Positions 9,361-18,153 are shown, counted from the first letter of the stretch. The stretch: 64,000 bases of DNA from Pelotomaculum sp. DTU098 (GCA_001512635.1 LFSA01000032.1:1-64000); one strand, 5' to 3'. The notes: generated from the letters alone by a model not told the origin. Numbers and translations: made by a program.

Positions 9361-9745
9361 ACAGGTTTCAATATGTCTTATAGGACTAGTACCATTGACT
9401 GATTCCAAGGAATAAAATTTATGCTATGATATTTACAAAATATTAGTAAAATTATGAAATTATCAATAATTCATTATATTATGACATCAATTGACACAAA
9501 CAAAATGGTTAGGCCAGGCATCCGGGCTGCTGACATGGCACCAGAAGCAGGATGGGAAATGTCTATTATTAGGAAGGCATCCATACAGCTGGCGTGGCAC
9601 CCGGCAGGAGGGTGAAGGGATGTCTATTTTCAGGTTGGAGGTACTATTGCTGGTACAGGTCGGGGTAAAAGAGGGTCTAGAACCATAGACTAATTGCCAG
9701 GGAGTAAAAGTGTTGTATAATTTAAAATATTAGAAATATTAAAAA
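9361..9745 (+). repeat. Duplicated promoter-like unit and tandem ~50-bp repeats in divergent control region
   Basis: Two related blocks, near 9361-9447 and 9655-9745, share ACAGGT, CTAG, ACCAT(T/A)GACT, AGG.A.TAAAA and then TATGAT or TATAAT at the same distance. Between them lie two imperfect copies of a ~50-bp repeat (9521-9573 and 9580-9634) containing TGGCACC and TGTCTATT. The layout suggests duplicated promoter/operator modules for the operon starting at 9925. The second TATAAT is the likelier working promoter. No regulator is identified. Confidence 0.55.
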
Positions 9746-9790
9746 CTTACAAACAATTGGTATTATTTCATTTTGTCTAATCCAGATGGT

Positions 9791-9828
9791 GTTAGGGAAA
9801 ATGTGCTTTTAAAGGTGTTTTCTCTAAC
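9791..9828 (+). promoter_or_regulatory. Leader inverted repeat before CoA-transferase operon 2
   Basis: GTTAGGGAAAA (9791-9801) can pair with TTTTCTCTAAC (9818-9828), 11 bp with one wobble. It lies downstream of the TATAAT at about 9717 and upstream of the 9925 start. It has no T-run, so an operator or mRNA leader structure is more likely than a terminator. Confidence 0.4.
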
Positions 9829-9924
9829 GTGGGGGGTGATGTCAGGGAGATTTAACCGGGAAATAATTTTTATACCGTCTTGGGATAGGAATAAGAAATA
9901 GAAATTTTTAGGGGAGGTAAAAAA

Positions 9925-10983
9925 ATGTTAAGCGATGTTAGTTCCAAAATTAAGAATATTTCCACCCTGCAGTACAAAGAAAAAAAATTTGAGTATTGGG
10001 GCCCGACTCCCGATGAGGCCAGAAAAAAGATGGTACAAAAATCCCATGCCCAAAAGGATAAAAGAGTCACCTTAAAGGAAGCTGTAGCCACCCATATTAG
10101 AGACGGTATTAACCTGGGCATCGGAGGTTTTGTCAATACCAGGGTGCCTGTGGCCATCATTCATGAAATAATCAGGCAGGGAGCAAGAGACCTGACCCTT
10201 TCCTTCCAGTCCAACTCCATTTGTCCCGAGCTGCTTGCCGGCGCCATGATCCTGGACCCGGATCGTGTTTCAATCAGGCGTGTAGAGCTGGCCTGGTGGG
10301 GCTATGAAATCATCGGTATAGCGCCCCTGCTTAGATACCTGGCAACCAACGGGATGATCGAAATGGATGACTATACAAACTACGGTATGTCCGTAAGGTT
10401 CAAGGCTGCCGCAATGGGTATTCCATTTATACCGGTGCGCGACCACGGCGGCTCCGACATGGAATTGGTGAACAGGGGTAAAATGATTGAATGCCCGTTT
10501 ACCGGCAAGAATGTCTACCTGCTTCCGGCCTGCCACCCGGATGTAGGTATTATCCATACCACCGCAGCTGATATGTATGGGAATGCCAGGATTTTTGGAG
10601 CCCACTGCACCTGTCCGGAAATTGCCATGGCTGCGACGGCCACCATTATGACCACGGAAAAGATTATTTCCACCGAAAACATCCGGTCTTATCCAAACCT
10701 CACCGAGATACCTTATCCTGTTGTGGACACCGTAACTGAGCAGCCCTTCGGTTCTTATCCGGGTGCTTCCTACGGTTTTTACTGGTTTGACATGGACCAC
10801 TTGAGGATGTTCCGGAGCCTCTGTGAAGATTTCCGGAAGACGGGCAATAAGGAAGCACTGAAGAAGTACTATGACGAGTATATCTTCAGCTGTGAAACCT
10901 TTGATGACTTCCTCGAGAAAGTCGGTTATAAGACCCTGAAAAAGCTTAAAGATCTGGATGGTGGCCAGCCTATTATCATATAA
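9925..10983 (+). CDS. CoA-transferase family I, alpha subunit, copy 2
   Basis: 352 residues with a strong GGGGAGGT site. It is collinear with copy 1 (8121-9152): the same GIGGFVNTR glycine-rich region, ADMYGNARI and CPEIAMAA blocks, and YYDEYIF near the end. It has about 12 extra N-terminal residues. It forms a two-gene operon with its beta subunit 56 bp downstream. Two divergent sets suggest either two substrates or two growth conditions for one reaction. A two-component system follows convergently. The substrate is unknown. Confidence 0.88.
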   Translation: MLSDVSSKIKNISTLQYKEKKFEYWGPTPDEARKKMVQKSHAQKDKRVTLKEAVATHIRDGINLGIGGFVNTRVPVAIIHEIIRQGARDLTLSFQSNSICPELLAGAMILDPDRVSIRRVELAWWGYEIIGIAPLLRYLATNGMIEMDDYTNYGMSVRFKAAAMGIPFIPVRDHGGSDMELVNRGKMIECPFTGKNVYLLPACHPDVGIIHTTAADMYGNARIFGAHCTCPEIAMAATATIMTTEKIISTENIRSYPNLTEIPYPVVDTVTEQPFGSYPGASYGFYWFDMDHLRMFRSLCEDFRKTGNKEALKKYYDEYIFSCETFDDFLEKVGYKTLKKLKDLDGGQPIII

Positions 10984-11039
10984 AACAAAATAATACTATC
11001 TGCCCAACCGGATAACTAATTATTAGAGGAGGTAAAAAA

Positions 11040-11825
11040 ATGTCCGAGTACACTCCATTTGAAATGATTGCCTATACGGGTTCCAGAGTCCTCGAAGACG
11101 AAAAAATTGTATTTGTTGGTACGGGCCTGCCTATTATTGCTGCCATGCACGCCCAGCTCACCCATGCTCCCAACCTGTATATGATTTATGAAGCAGGTTC
11201 ACTGGCGCCGATACTGGAAATGGGGATGCCCCTGTCCGTTGGTGATACCAGGGCCGCCCGCAAGGCCTGCTATCTCAAAGGGCTTTGCGCCGCTTTTGAA
11301 TTGACCCAGAGGGGATGCGCCGATTACGCCTTTATTGGCGGTGCCCAGATTGATATGTATGGAAACATCTGCTCAACAATTGAAGGGTCTAACTACGACA
11401 AGCCGGGCATCCGCTTCCCGGGGAGCGGCGGCGCCGGTGCCATGGCGGCCAACTGCGAAAAGACCATCGCGATTATGGCCCTGGAAAAAAGGAGATTTGT
11501 CAAAAAGCTGGATTTTGTGACAAGCATCGGGTTCGGAGACGGCTCGCCTGATTATCGCGAGAAGGCAGGCGTTCTTGGGGCCGGGCCTTACCGGGTAATT
11601 ACTAACCAGGCCCTCTTTGGTTTTGATGAGGAAACCAAAAGAATGATGCTGCTGGAAGTTAAGCCGGGCCTGACGCCCCAGGATATTCAAGAACTGGTGT
11701 CTTTCGAATTAATCATTCCCCCTGATGTAAAGGAAATGGAAGAGCCCACGGAGGAAGACCTGAGGTTATTAAGGGAAGTTATCGATAAAGAAGGCTACTT
11801 CCTGAAGAGGGTTATCAAAAAGTAA
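11040..11825 (+). CDS. CoA-transferase family I, beta subunit, copy 2
   Basis: 261 residues, preceded by a textbook GAGGAGGT. The catalytic glutamate of the family lies in IYEAGSLAP (residue 51), with GTGLPI before and PLSVGD after. It pairs with the alpha subunit just upstream. It ends with LRLLREVID-KEGYFLKR, almost the same as the copy 1 C-terminus, showing a recent common origin. Function: transfer of CoA between short-chain carboxylates; the specific acids are not readable. Confidence 0.88.
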   Translation: MSEYTPFEMIAYTGSRVLEDEKIVFVGTGLPIIAAMHAQLTHAPNLYMIYEAGSLAPILEMGMPLSVGDTRAARKACYLKGLCAAFELTQRGCADYAFIGGAQIDMYGNICSTIEGSNYDKPGIRFPGSGGAGAMAANCEKTIAIMALEKRRFVKKLDFVTSIGFGDGSPDYREKAGVLGAGPYRVITNQALFGFDEETKRMMLLEVKPGLTPQDIQELVSFELIIPPDVKEMEEPTEEDLRLLREVIDKEGYFLKRVIKK

Positions 11826-11944
11826 GGGCAATACCAAGCGCATCAAAGGGAGGTGGTGTGGAAAAGGACTTGCTTTGTGAAGTATAACAGCTAATTTTTA
11901 GCTTGTTAATAAATTTATATTGATTATATACCCCCTACTCACCC

Positions 11945-11972
11945 GCGCCTTGGCAAAAGGCGCACTTTTTTT
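11945..11972 (+). terminator. Intrinsic terminator after CoA-transferase operon 2
   Basis: GCGCCTT (11945-11951) pairs with AAGGCGC (11957-11963), followed by a run of seven T. It is shared space with the convergent response regulator, whose stop is at 11971. Confidence 0.8.
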
Positions 11973-12642
11973 AATTGCCGGGTTCCAGGAATTTTTCCTG
12001 GATGGCCAGAACAGCTGCCTGGGTCCGGTCACTCACGTTCAGCTTCGTCAAGATGCTGCTGACATGAGCCTTGACTGTACGCAAGGTGATGTTTAATCTA
12101 TGGGCAATTTCCTTGTTGCTCAAACCATTGACGATTAGTTGCAGGACCTCCTTTTCACGCATTGTCAGTTGTGAGGCGTCCTTTGAGGGCTGATGGGGAG
12201 GGGTCCCCTGCACCAGGTTAACCAGTAACTCGTTGGCAATGGAGGTGTCAACAAAATAACGCCCCTCGGCCACGCTTTCAACAATCTCTATGAGCTGTTC
12301 CGGGGAGCTGTCCTTCAACACGTAGGCGGAACAACCGTCCCGGATGGCCTGGACTACTTTGCTGTGTTCATTGTGCACAGTCAGAATAATGACATGAATT
12401 GAGGGAAATCTTGTTTTAATCAGCCTGGCGGCCTGAATGCCGTCCATTTTGGGCATGTTTACGTCCATTAAAACCATGGTGGGCTTTAGTTTGGCAACAG
12501 CCTCCAGGGCATCTTGACCATTTGTTGCTTCCCCAACCACGGGGATCTCGTGCAGTTCCAGAATCATCCTGAGGCTGCGTCTTACCAGCGGGTCATCGTC
12601 AACCAGCAACATTTTTATTTCACTTTTTAAGAACTCGTTCAT
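11971..12642 (-). CDS. NarL/FixJ-type response regulator
   Basis: About 223 residues from the ATG at 12642, nine bases after GGAG; another ATG at 12648 overlaps the kinase stop. The receiver domain shows LLVDDDP, the phosphoacceptor Asp in VLMDVNMPKMDG (about residue 56) and the KDSSPEQL region. The C-terminus is a LuxR helix-turn-helix (LTMREKEVLQLIVNGLSNKEIAHRL, key parts REKEVLQL and SNKEIA). It is a DNA-binding activator of a two-component system and overlaps the sensor gene by 4 bp or abuts it. The neighbouring CoA-transferase operons are plausible targets by position only. Confidence 0.92.
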   Translation of the reverse strand: MNEFLKSEIKMLLVDDDPLVRRSLRMILELHEIPVVGEATNGQDALEAVAKLKPTMVLMDVNMPKMDGIQAARLIKTRFPSIHVIILTVHNEHSKVVQAIRDGCSAYVLKDSSPEQLIEIVESVAEGRYFVDTSIANELLVNLVQGTPPHQPSKDASQLTMREKEVLQLIVNGLSNKEIAHRLNITLRTVKAHVSSILTKLNVSDRTQAAVLAIQEKFLEPGN

Positions 12643-12644
12643 AA

Positions 12645-13955
12645 TCATTCACTCCGTACAGGTTTGCTTCCTTCCGGGCGTTTGTTGTAAACGTGGAGGG
12701 TTATGGTAAATTTGGTGCCCCAGCCCGGTTGACTTTCCACCTGGATGGAACCCCGGTGTGCCTCGATATTTTTCTTGGCGATGGCGAGCCCGAGGCCTGT
12801 CCCGCTCTGTTTGGTGGTGAAAAAAGGTTCAAATATTTTTTGCTGAATTTCCGGCGAGATACCGGCGCCCCAGTCTTCAATGGTGATCACCACCCGGTCA
12901 AAGGATGGGTAGGTGGAAATACGGATGGTTCCTCCGCTGTCTGTGGCTGCTATGGCGTTGGCTATAAGGTTGTTGAACGCTTCCTTTAACTTGTCCGCAT
13001 CTGCCAGAATGATGGGGACCAGCTGGTTTAGAGATGTTTCTATAATAACATTATTATTAACCTGTTTTTTATAGTCGAGGACCAGGCTCCTAAGGAGCTG
13101 ATTAATGTCAACCTCCCTCAACCTCAGATTGCTTTCACCGGAAAAGTGCAGGAGGTCTTCCATCGTCCGGCTTACCCGCTCAACTGCTTCCTTGACGATT
13201 TCCAGGTCTTCGTGGAAATTAATTTTCCAGGCTGCTTTTTTTTCAATGGAATACAGGGAGAGCCGGATAGAAGTGAGGGGGTTTTTAACTTCATGGGCAA
13301 TAATAGCCGCAGCCCTGCCCAGGGCAGCCAGTCTTTCGGCCTGTTTGACCTTTTGTTCCAGGACTGTGATAATATGTTCCTTTTCCTTCAGCCCTTTCTC
13401 ATAGGTCAGGGCGTTTTTTACAGCAATACTGATTTGCTGCGCCACCAGTTCCAGCATTCGCAGATCCCTGATGGTAAAGTCCCGGCGGCTTTCGGGACGC
13501 GTAATTTGAATGGTCCCAATAAAATTACCGTCCAAAAGAATGGGTGCGCCAAGGCTGTAAAGGATGTTTTCCCGCCTGAGGGCGGACTGAAAGTAGGGGG
13601 TTTTTTTGATTTCTTCGACCGGGAGAATGTCTGTGGAGCGCCATGCTTTTTTTGTTTCGAGGAGCTTCATAAACAGAAAATTACTTGAGGTGTTATCAGA
13701 GAATATTTTAATCAACCTTTCACTCAATCCTATGTTGGATTGCAGGTTGATTTTCCCCGTTTTTTCGTGGTAGAAAAATATACCGCTTTTGGTGTGTTGA
13801 ATTAGTTTTGGCAGGTAGGCGTGAACAGAGTGCAGGATTTCATCCAGATCGAGGTTTGAGGTTACAATATTGTTTATCTTTAAAAGTATTTCAAGCTCGT
13901 CCAGGGTAAGATCCTTTTTAAAGTCTCTTCTACTTTCTATCCTGGTGTTTGCCAC
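12645..13955 (-). CDS. GAF-domain sensor histidine kinase
   Basis: 436 residues, GTG start with GGAGGG. Order: an N-terminal GAF-like sensory domain (about 30-190), a coiled linker, a HisKA domain with the phosphorylated His in AHEVKNPLTS (about 223), and a HATPase domain with NNLIANAIAA, DWGAGI and GTGLGLAIAKK. There are no membrane segments, so it senses a cytoplasmic signal or gas/redox cue. It is unusual that a HisKA-type (NtrB-like HEVKNPL) kinase is partnered with a NarL-type regulator, which more often works with HisKA_3 kinases. It is co-transcribed with the regulator. Confidence 0.9.
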   Translation of the reverse strand: MANTRIESRRDFKKDLTLDELEILLKINNIVTSNLDLDEILHSVHAYLPKLIQHTKSGIFFYHEKTGKINLQSNIGLSERLIKIFSDNTSSNFLFMKLLETKKAWRSTDILPVEEIKKTPYFQSALRRENILYSLGAPILLDGNFIGTIQITRPESRRDFTIRDLRMLELVAQQISIAVKNALTYEKGLKEKEHIITVLEQKVKQAERLAALGRAAAIIAHEVKNPLTSIRLSLYSIEKKAAWKINFHEDLEIVKEAVERVSRTMEDLLHFSGESNLRLREVDINQLLRSLVLDYKKQVNNNVIIETSLNQLVPIILADADKLKEAFNNLIANAIAATDSGGTIRISTYPSFDRVVITIEDWGAGISPEIQQKIFEPFFTTKQSGTGLGLAIAKKNIEAHRGSIQVESQPGWGTKFTITLHVYNKRPEGSKPVRSE

Positions 13956-14201
13956 GAAAGCCCTCCTTCCTTTTCCATCACAGAAAGGATTGAGACAGGA
14001 ACAGGCTGGAAAACCAGAGCTTTTGGAATGTTAAGACATCGCTTAAAATTCTAAAAACGTATTGCAATAAAAATTATATCATTTTTTTAAATCCAGTGTA
14101 TACTGCATGGGGCTTTTTTACTTTTAGAATTTATGGAATTGCCGGGGGTAATAATAGTACATGAACAAAGCCGGTATTTTTAATCTTAAGGGGTGTGACA
14201 T

Positions 14202-14711
14202 ATGGCAAGGGTAAGTGATGATGTGCTCCGGGAAAGGGTGCAAAGGATTCTTGAACAAAATCCCGAAACCAGTGCCTATGGTCTTAAAGCCAATGTTATC
14301 AACGGGGAGGTCCAGTTGAGTGGAATTGTTGATACCCTTTCCGAAAAGGAAAGAGTAGAGCAATTAATCTCCGGTGTTGAGGGCGTGCAGAGAATTGAAA
14401 ACGGGATCACAATCAGCACTGATGGGGCTTTAGATGACGAGGATGTTACCTTTGAGGTTATGGAGGAACTTAAAGCCGAGCCCCGCCTGGACCTTAAGCG
14501 TATTGGAGCGCGTTCTGTCAAGGGCACGGTATTTTTAAAGGGCACGATAAATGATCCGGAAGAAAGGGATGCTGCCGTCAGTGCCGCTTACAGGGCCCGG
14601 GGAGTGTGGCGGGTTGTCAGCCAGCTGGACATGGAAACGGCTAAGGAGCCCAGCCTGGAGGAAATATTCCACAGCCAGGTAAATAATGATCGGGAAGACA
14701 GAAGGGAATAA
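14202..14711 (+). CDS. Tandem BON-domain protein
   Basis: 169 residues, ATG with AAGGGGTG. Two BON-like units are visible: residues about 5-70 (VINGEVQLSGIVDTLSEKER) and about 85-150 (VKGTVFLKGTINDPEERDA), each with the G-x-V-x-L-x-G pattern and a following hydrophobic/glycine motif. There is no signal peptide, so it is cytoplasmic. BON domains are thought to bind phospholipid or other surfaces. The exact role is unknown. Monocistronic, with its own terminator. Confidence 0.82.
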   Translation: MARVSDDVLRERVQRILEQNPETSAYGLKANVINGEVQLSGIVDTLSEKERVEQLISGVEGVQRIENGITISTDGALDDEDVTFEVMEELKAEPRLDLKRIGARSVKGTVFLKGTINDPEERDAAVSAAYRARGVWRVVSQLDMETAKEPSLEEIFHSQVNNDREDRRE

Positions 14712-14748
14712 TATCTTTACTTTTAGGACCAAGAATACTGAAGCCGTC

Positions 14749-14775
14749 AAAAAATCTCCTCAAAGGAGATTTTTT
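14749..14775 (+). terminator. Intrinsic terminator after BON gene
   Basis: AAAAAATCTCCT / AGGAGATTTTTT, a perfect 12-bp stem with a CAA loop ending in T residues. It is symmetrical and could work in both directions. Confidence 0.88.
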
Positions 14776-14879
14776 GGGGAATATGGCTTGCTTACCCATT
14801 TTTTTGTGAGGATAATGTAAAATAAGATTATTTATCTAATAAAAGGATTAGATTATTGCTGAGAGGAGATGTGGCTTAG

Positions 14880-15455
14880 TTGATCCTTCCCTATGACGGG
14901 ATTTATCCGTTAATTGATGAAACAGCTTTTATTGCCCCGGGCGCGGTTGTGGTCGGAAGAGTGGAAATTGGTGCTCATGCCAGCATCTGGTACAATTCTG
15001 TGATACGAGGCGATGTGGATACTGTTAAAATCGGAGCCATGACCAATATTCAAGATGGTTCGATCCTGCACGAACACGCGGGGTTTCCCCTTGTTGTGGG
15101 GGAAAGGGTAACAGTTGGCCACAGGGTCTTATTGCATGGGTGCACCATTGAAGATGACGCTTATATCGGCATGGGTTCGATTATTTTGAACGGGGCCAGG
15201 GTTTGTAAGGGTGCGGTGGTAGGAGCGGGGTCCCTGGTGCTCCAGGGGATGGTAATACCCGCCGGGATGCTGGCCGTGGGGTCTCCGGCCAGGGTAGTCA
15301 GGGCAATTAAAGAGTCCGAGGTGGACAGGTTCTACGGGGCTGTCGGGAGGTACCAAAAAATGGCTAAGATGCACTACCCGCTGATGGAAAAGCAAAGGGT
15401 TTTTAAGCCTGGTCATGATCAGGAGCCGAGAGGTAAAAATGAAATTAACCAGTAA
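14880..15455 (+). CDS. Gamma-class carbonic anhydrase family protein (hexapeptide repeat)
   Basis: 191 residues starting at TTG after GAGAGGAG. Repeated hexapeptides of a left-handed beta-helix run through the protein (AFIAPGAVVVG, ARVCKGAVVGAGS). The three metal-binding histidines of gamma-carbonic anhydrases have candidates in LHEHAG, TVGHRV and LLHGC. It may hydrate CO2, but many relatives have no demonstrated activity. Its last 37 bp overlap the end of the convergent phosphate transporter gene. Confidence 0.85.
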   Translation: MILPYDGIYPLIDETAFIAPGAVVVGRVEIGAHASIWYNSVIRGDVDTVKIGAMTNIQDGSILHEHAGFPLVVGERVTVGHRVLLHGCTIEDDAYIGMGSIILNGARVCKGAVVGAGSLVLQGMVIPAGMLAVGSPARVVRAIKESEVDRFYGAVGRYQKMAKMHYPLMEKQRVFKPGHDQEPRGKNEINQ

Positions 15456-16429
15456 ATCAGGCCGGCTAAAATAATGGTGATGGGCAGGGTAATCACCCAG
15501 GTTATAACGATCCTTTCTGCTGTGTCCCATCTTACAGCGGAAAAACGCTTGGCTGAACCTACTCCCATGATGGAGGATGAGATGACGTGAGTTGTGCTCA
15601 CCGGCATTTTGAGCAGGGTAGCCATAAGGATGACAAATGCCGAGCAAAAGTCTGCCGAAAAGCCGCTGGCCGGTTCCAGCTTCATGATCCTTGTGCCCAC
15701 TGTTTTAATGATCTTCCAGCCGCCCATTGAGGTACCCAGGGCCATAACAACAGCGCAGGTTAATTTAACCCAAAAGGGGACTTCCAGAGTTGTTTGAAAT
15801 CCCCCGGTCACCAGGGCGAAGGTTATGATTCCCATGGTTTTTTGCGCGTCATTGGTGCCGTGGCTGAAGGCCTGCCAGGCTGCGGAAAAAACCTGCATGA
15901 GACGGAATCTCCGGTTTAATTTAACCGGGTTACCATTTTTAAAAATTGCTCTGACCAGGGACATAAATATGTATCCAGCACCAAAGGCAATCAGCGGCGA
16001 AAAGATCAGAGCTCCCAGAATGGTTGAAAAACCGCTGAAATGGACTGCTCCTAATCCTGCGGCAATAATAACAGAACCAGTCAGTGACCCAATTAAAGCG
16101 TGGGAGGAACTGCTGGGTATACCGTAATACCAGGTAATTAAATTCCAGGTTATTGCAGAAATCATTGCTGCTGTAACGATGAGCATGCCGTTGTCCAGGT
16201 TGAGCGGGTTGGTGATTTTACCGCCGATTGTTTCGGCAACGCCGGTAAAGGCAAGGGCCCCCACCAGGTTCATGGATGAGGCAAGAATAATTGCGGCTCG
16301 CGGTGTCAGAGCTTTTGTTGAAATGGCGGTAGCAATTGAATTGGCAGTATCATGAAAGCCATTGATAAAATCAAAGGAAAGTGCAAGCACAACCACAACC
16401 ATAAAGAGGACCCTTGTCTCATCAAACAT
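15419..16429 (-). CDS. pit: PiT-family inorganic phosphate transporter
   Basis: 336 residues with about 10 membrane segments. The two PiT signature repeats are present: FDFINGFHDTANSIAT near the N-terminus and FSHGTNDAQKTMG in the second half. PiT carriers move metal-phosphate with protons or sodium at low affinity. It follows the DUF47 gene by 11 bp on the same strand, the usual pairing. AAGGGG precedes the ATG. Its 3' end overlaps the carbonic anhydrase gene. Confidence 0.93.
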   Translation of the reverse strand: MFDETRVLFMVVVVLALSFDFINGFHDTANSIATAISTKALTPRAAIILASSMNLVGALAFTGVAETIGGKITNPLNLDNGMLIVTAAMISAITWNLITWYYGIPSSSSHALIGSLTGSVIIAAGLGAVHFSGFSTILGALIFSPLIAFGAGYIFMSLVRAIFKNGNPVKLNRRFRLMQVFSAAWQAFSHGTNDAQKTMGIITFALVTGGFQTTLEVPFWVKLTCAVVMALGTSMGGWKIIKTVGTRIMKLEPASGFSADFCSAFVILMATLLKMPVSTTHVISSSIMGVGSAKRFSAVRWDTAERIVITWVITLPITIILAGLIYWLISFLPLGS

Positions 16430-16440
16430 TGCAATACCCC

Positions 16441-17055
16441 TTAATGCCGCATGATTATTCGTTCAAGGATATCTGCTACATCTTCACAGGTATCTGTAAT
16501 TTCTTCCATCATGTTATAGATCTCTTTCTTTTTGATGATCTCTATGGGGTCGTTGCAGTTGCTGAAGAGTGTCTTTAGGCCGTCCCTGAGCAAGTCATCC
16601 GCCACTTTTTCGAGGTCGTTGATTCTGTGGGTATGCCTGCTGATTTCCTTGATCCTGTTGTTGCCCAGGTTATTTATGGCAGAAACGATTTCCTGGGTGC
16701 AAGCCTCGATATTTTTGGCGAAAAGCTTCATGTACTCGTCGGTTTCTTTAATATTGAACAGTTCAAATCTCCAGGTGCAGGCTTCGATAATATCCAGCAC
16801 ATCATCCAGTTTGATGGTCAGACCCAGGATGTCTTCGCGTTCCAGAGGGGTTATAAAAGTCTTATTCAGAGCCCTTATTATATCGTGGGTATACTGGTCT
16901 CCTTTGTTTTCCAGAGCTTTAATCCGGAGGGCGAACTCCTCCGTGCAACCAAGGTTATTAATATTCTCCCTAAAAATACCAGCAGCGTTATGAATGTTAT
17001 TTGCTACCGAAATAAAACACTCAAAAAATATTACCTTACTTTTTTTAAGGAGCAT
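16441..17055 (-). CDS. DUF47 (PhoU-like) phosphate transport accessory protein
   Basis: About 204 residues from the ATG at 17055, which has GGAGGTGGG; an upstream frame to 17109 lacks a ribosome site. It is all-helical with the DUF47 pattern: KLDDVLDIIEACTWR and a C-terminal KEIYNMMEEITDTCEDVADI. This family is PhoU-like and normally encoded with PiT carriers, where it is believed to tune phosphate uptake. First gene of the two-gene operon. Confidence 0.9.
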   Translation of the reverse strand: MLLKKSKVIFFECFISVANNIHNAAGIFRENINNLGCTEEFALRIKALENKGDQYTHDIIRALNKTFITPLEREDILGLTIKLDDVLDIIEACTWRFELFNIKETDEYMKLFAKNIEACTQEIVSAINNLGNNRIKEISRHTHRINDLEKVADDLLRDGLKTLFSNCNDPIEIIKKKEIYNMMEEITDTCEDVADILERIIMRH

Positions 17056-17259
17056 ATTTCCCACCTCCAGATGGCGAAGTTTGTGCATCCTCCACTGGTA
17101 TCTTATCACATGCCAGGTTAATACATTGTTAAGGTAATGTTAATTTTTTTTTAAGGTTTATTTGCGTCAGGTAAAATGCCGGTTTAATTGCATAAAGATG
17201 AGTTTTCCCGGTTACACTGCAATTATCGAAGAAGATGCCAAAGGGGTGTTTTTAGCAGG

Positions 17260-17517
17260 ATGAATCGGGATATTTGTATCGTCGGAGTGCTGGTTGATGA
17301 GAGGGCAGATCAGGCCCCGAAAGTGCAGGAGGTTTTCACCAGGTACGGTTCCCAGATCCTCTGTCGTAACGGAATTCCGGACCCGGGCCGGGAGCGCGGT
17401 ATTATCACCCTCACCATGCAGGCCCGGGATGATGAAAGGGAGAGACTGGAAAGGGAACTGGCTTCAATCGAGGGGGTCAAGGTCCGGTCCCTTTGTCTTT
17501 CGGATGCCATGGAATAA
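17260..17517 (+). CDS. TM1266-family putative iron-only hydrogenase system regulator
   Basis: About 85 residues from the ATG at 17260; the longer frame to 17188 has no ribosome site. An ACT/NikR-C-like small domain: ICIVGVLVDERADQAPKVQEVF, GIPDPGRERGIITL and LERELASIEGVKVRS fit the TM1266 family (hydrogenase system putative regulator). Members are usually encoded near [FeFe] hydrogenase maturation or structural genes. Here the hydrogenase operon is 21 kb away, so the link is by family only. Confidence 0.8.
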   Translation: MNRDICIVGVLVDERADQAPKVQEVFTRYGSQILCRNGIPDPGRERGIITLTMQARDDERERLERELASIEGVKVRSLCLSDAME

Positions 17518-17570
17518 GCTGCCCTGCATCAGGGTCAATAAGCTAAGGACCTGGTTTTCCCGTTACGTCT

Positions 17571-18026
17571 TTAATCGTCCTGTTCATCTGCTCCAGTTAT
17601 TTTCAGGATGCGGTTTAACCTCAAGGCGATGAATCCCAGGACCGTAGCTACGCCAACAGCAAGGTACATCCCGACGCCAATGGCTGTACCCAGGGCGGCG
17701 GTCAGCCAGATGCTGGCCGCGGTGGTTAAGCCTCTGACCTTGTTTTCTTCTCTAAAGATCAACCCGCCCCCGATAAAGCTTACGCCCACAACAATTTGAG
17801 CTGCTATCCTGGCCGGATCCATATTGGTCCGGTAATAGGGGGGGCCGGCAAATTCTTTAAAACCATAGATGCTGATGATGGTAAAAAGTGCGGCGCCGAG
17901 GCCTACCAGGGCATGGGTCCTTATCCCGGCCGGCTTGTGCATGCTTCTTCTCTCGGCTCCAATCAAGGCACCAACGAGTAAAGCCAGGCAGAGCCTGATA
18001 ACGGTCTGGATGTCGTCAACAGTCAT
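17571..18026 (-). CDS. MgtC/SapB family membrane protein
   Basis: 151 residues, AAAGGGG before the ATG. About four to five membrane segments with the MgtC signature: RLCLALLVGALIGAERR at the start, KPAGIRTHALVGLGAALF, and VGVSFIGGGLIFRE-N-VRGLTTAASIW (key parts GGGLI and GLTTAASIW). MgtC proteins affect magnesium homeostasis and inhibit F-type ATPase in some pathogens. The soluble C-terminal domain of long MgtC forms is absent, as in many short SapB relatives. Confidence 0.9.
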   Translation of the reverse strand: MTVDDIQTVIRLCLALLVGALIGAERRSMHKPAGIRTHALVGLGAALFTIISIYGFKEFAGPPYYRTNMDPARIAAQIVVGVSFIGGGLIFREENKVRGLTTAASIWLTAALGTAIGVGMYLAVGVATVLGFIALRLNRILKITGADEQDD

Positions 18027-18153
18027 GGCTGTTTCCCCTTTCAGGCTTTAGCCCTTCGTTACTGTAATAATAATACTTAACATGAATTCTAGTAATTACC
18101 AATATTTTTAATATTCAAGAAATTTATGACCAGAACCCGGTATTGACGAATTA

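Noticed and set aside
9533-9550. TGGCACC-like sequences resembling sigma-54 -24 elements in the repeats
   Set aside because: No GC element at the required ten-base spacing; both repeats miss by two or more bases.
9491-9688. 65-codon frame in the CoA-transferase control region
   Set aside because: Made up of the repeat copies; starts at TTG without a ribosome site and looks like chance.
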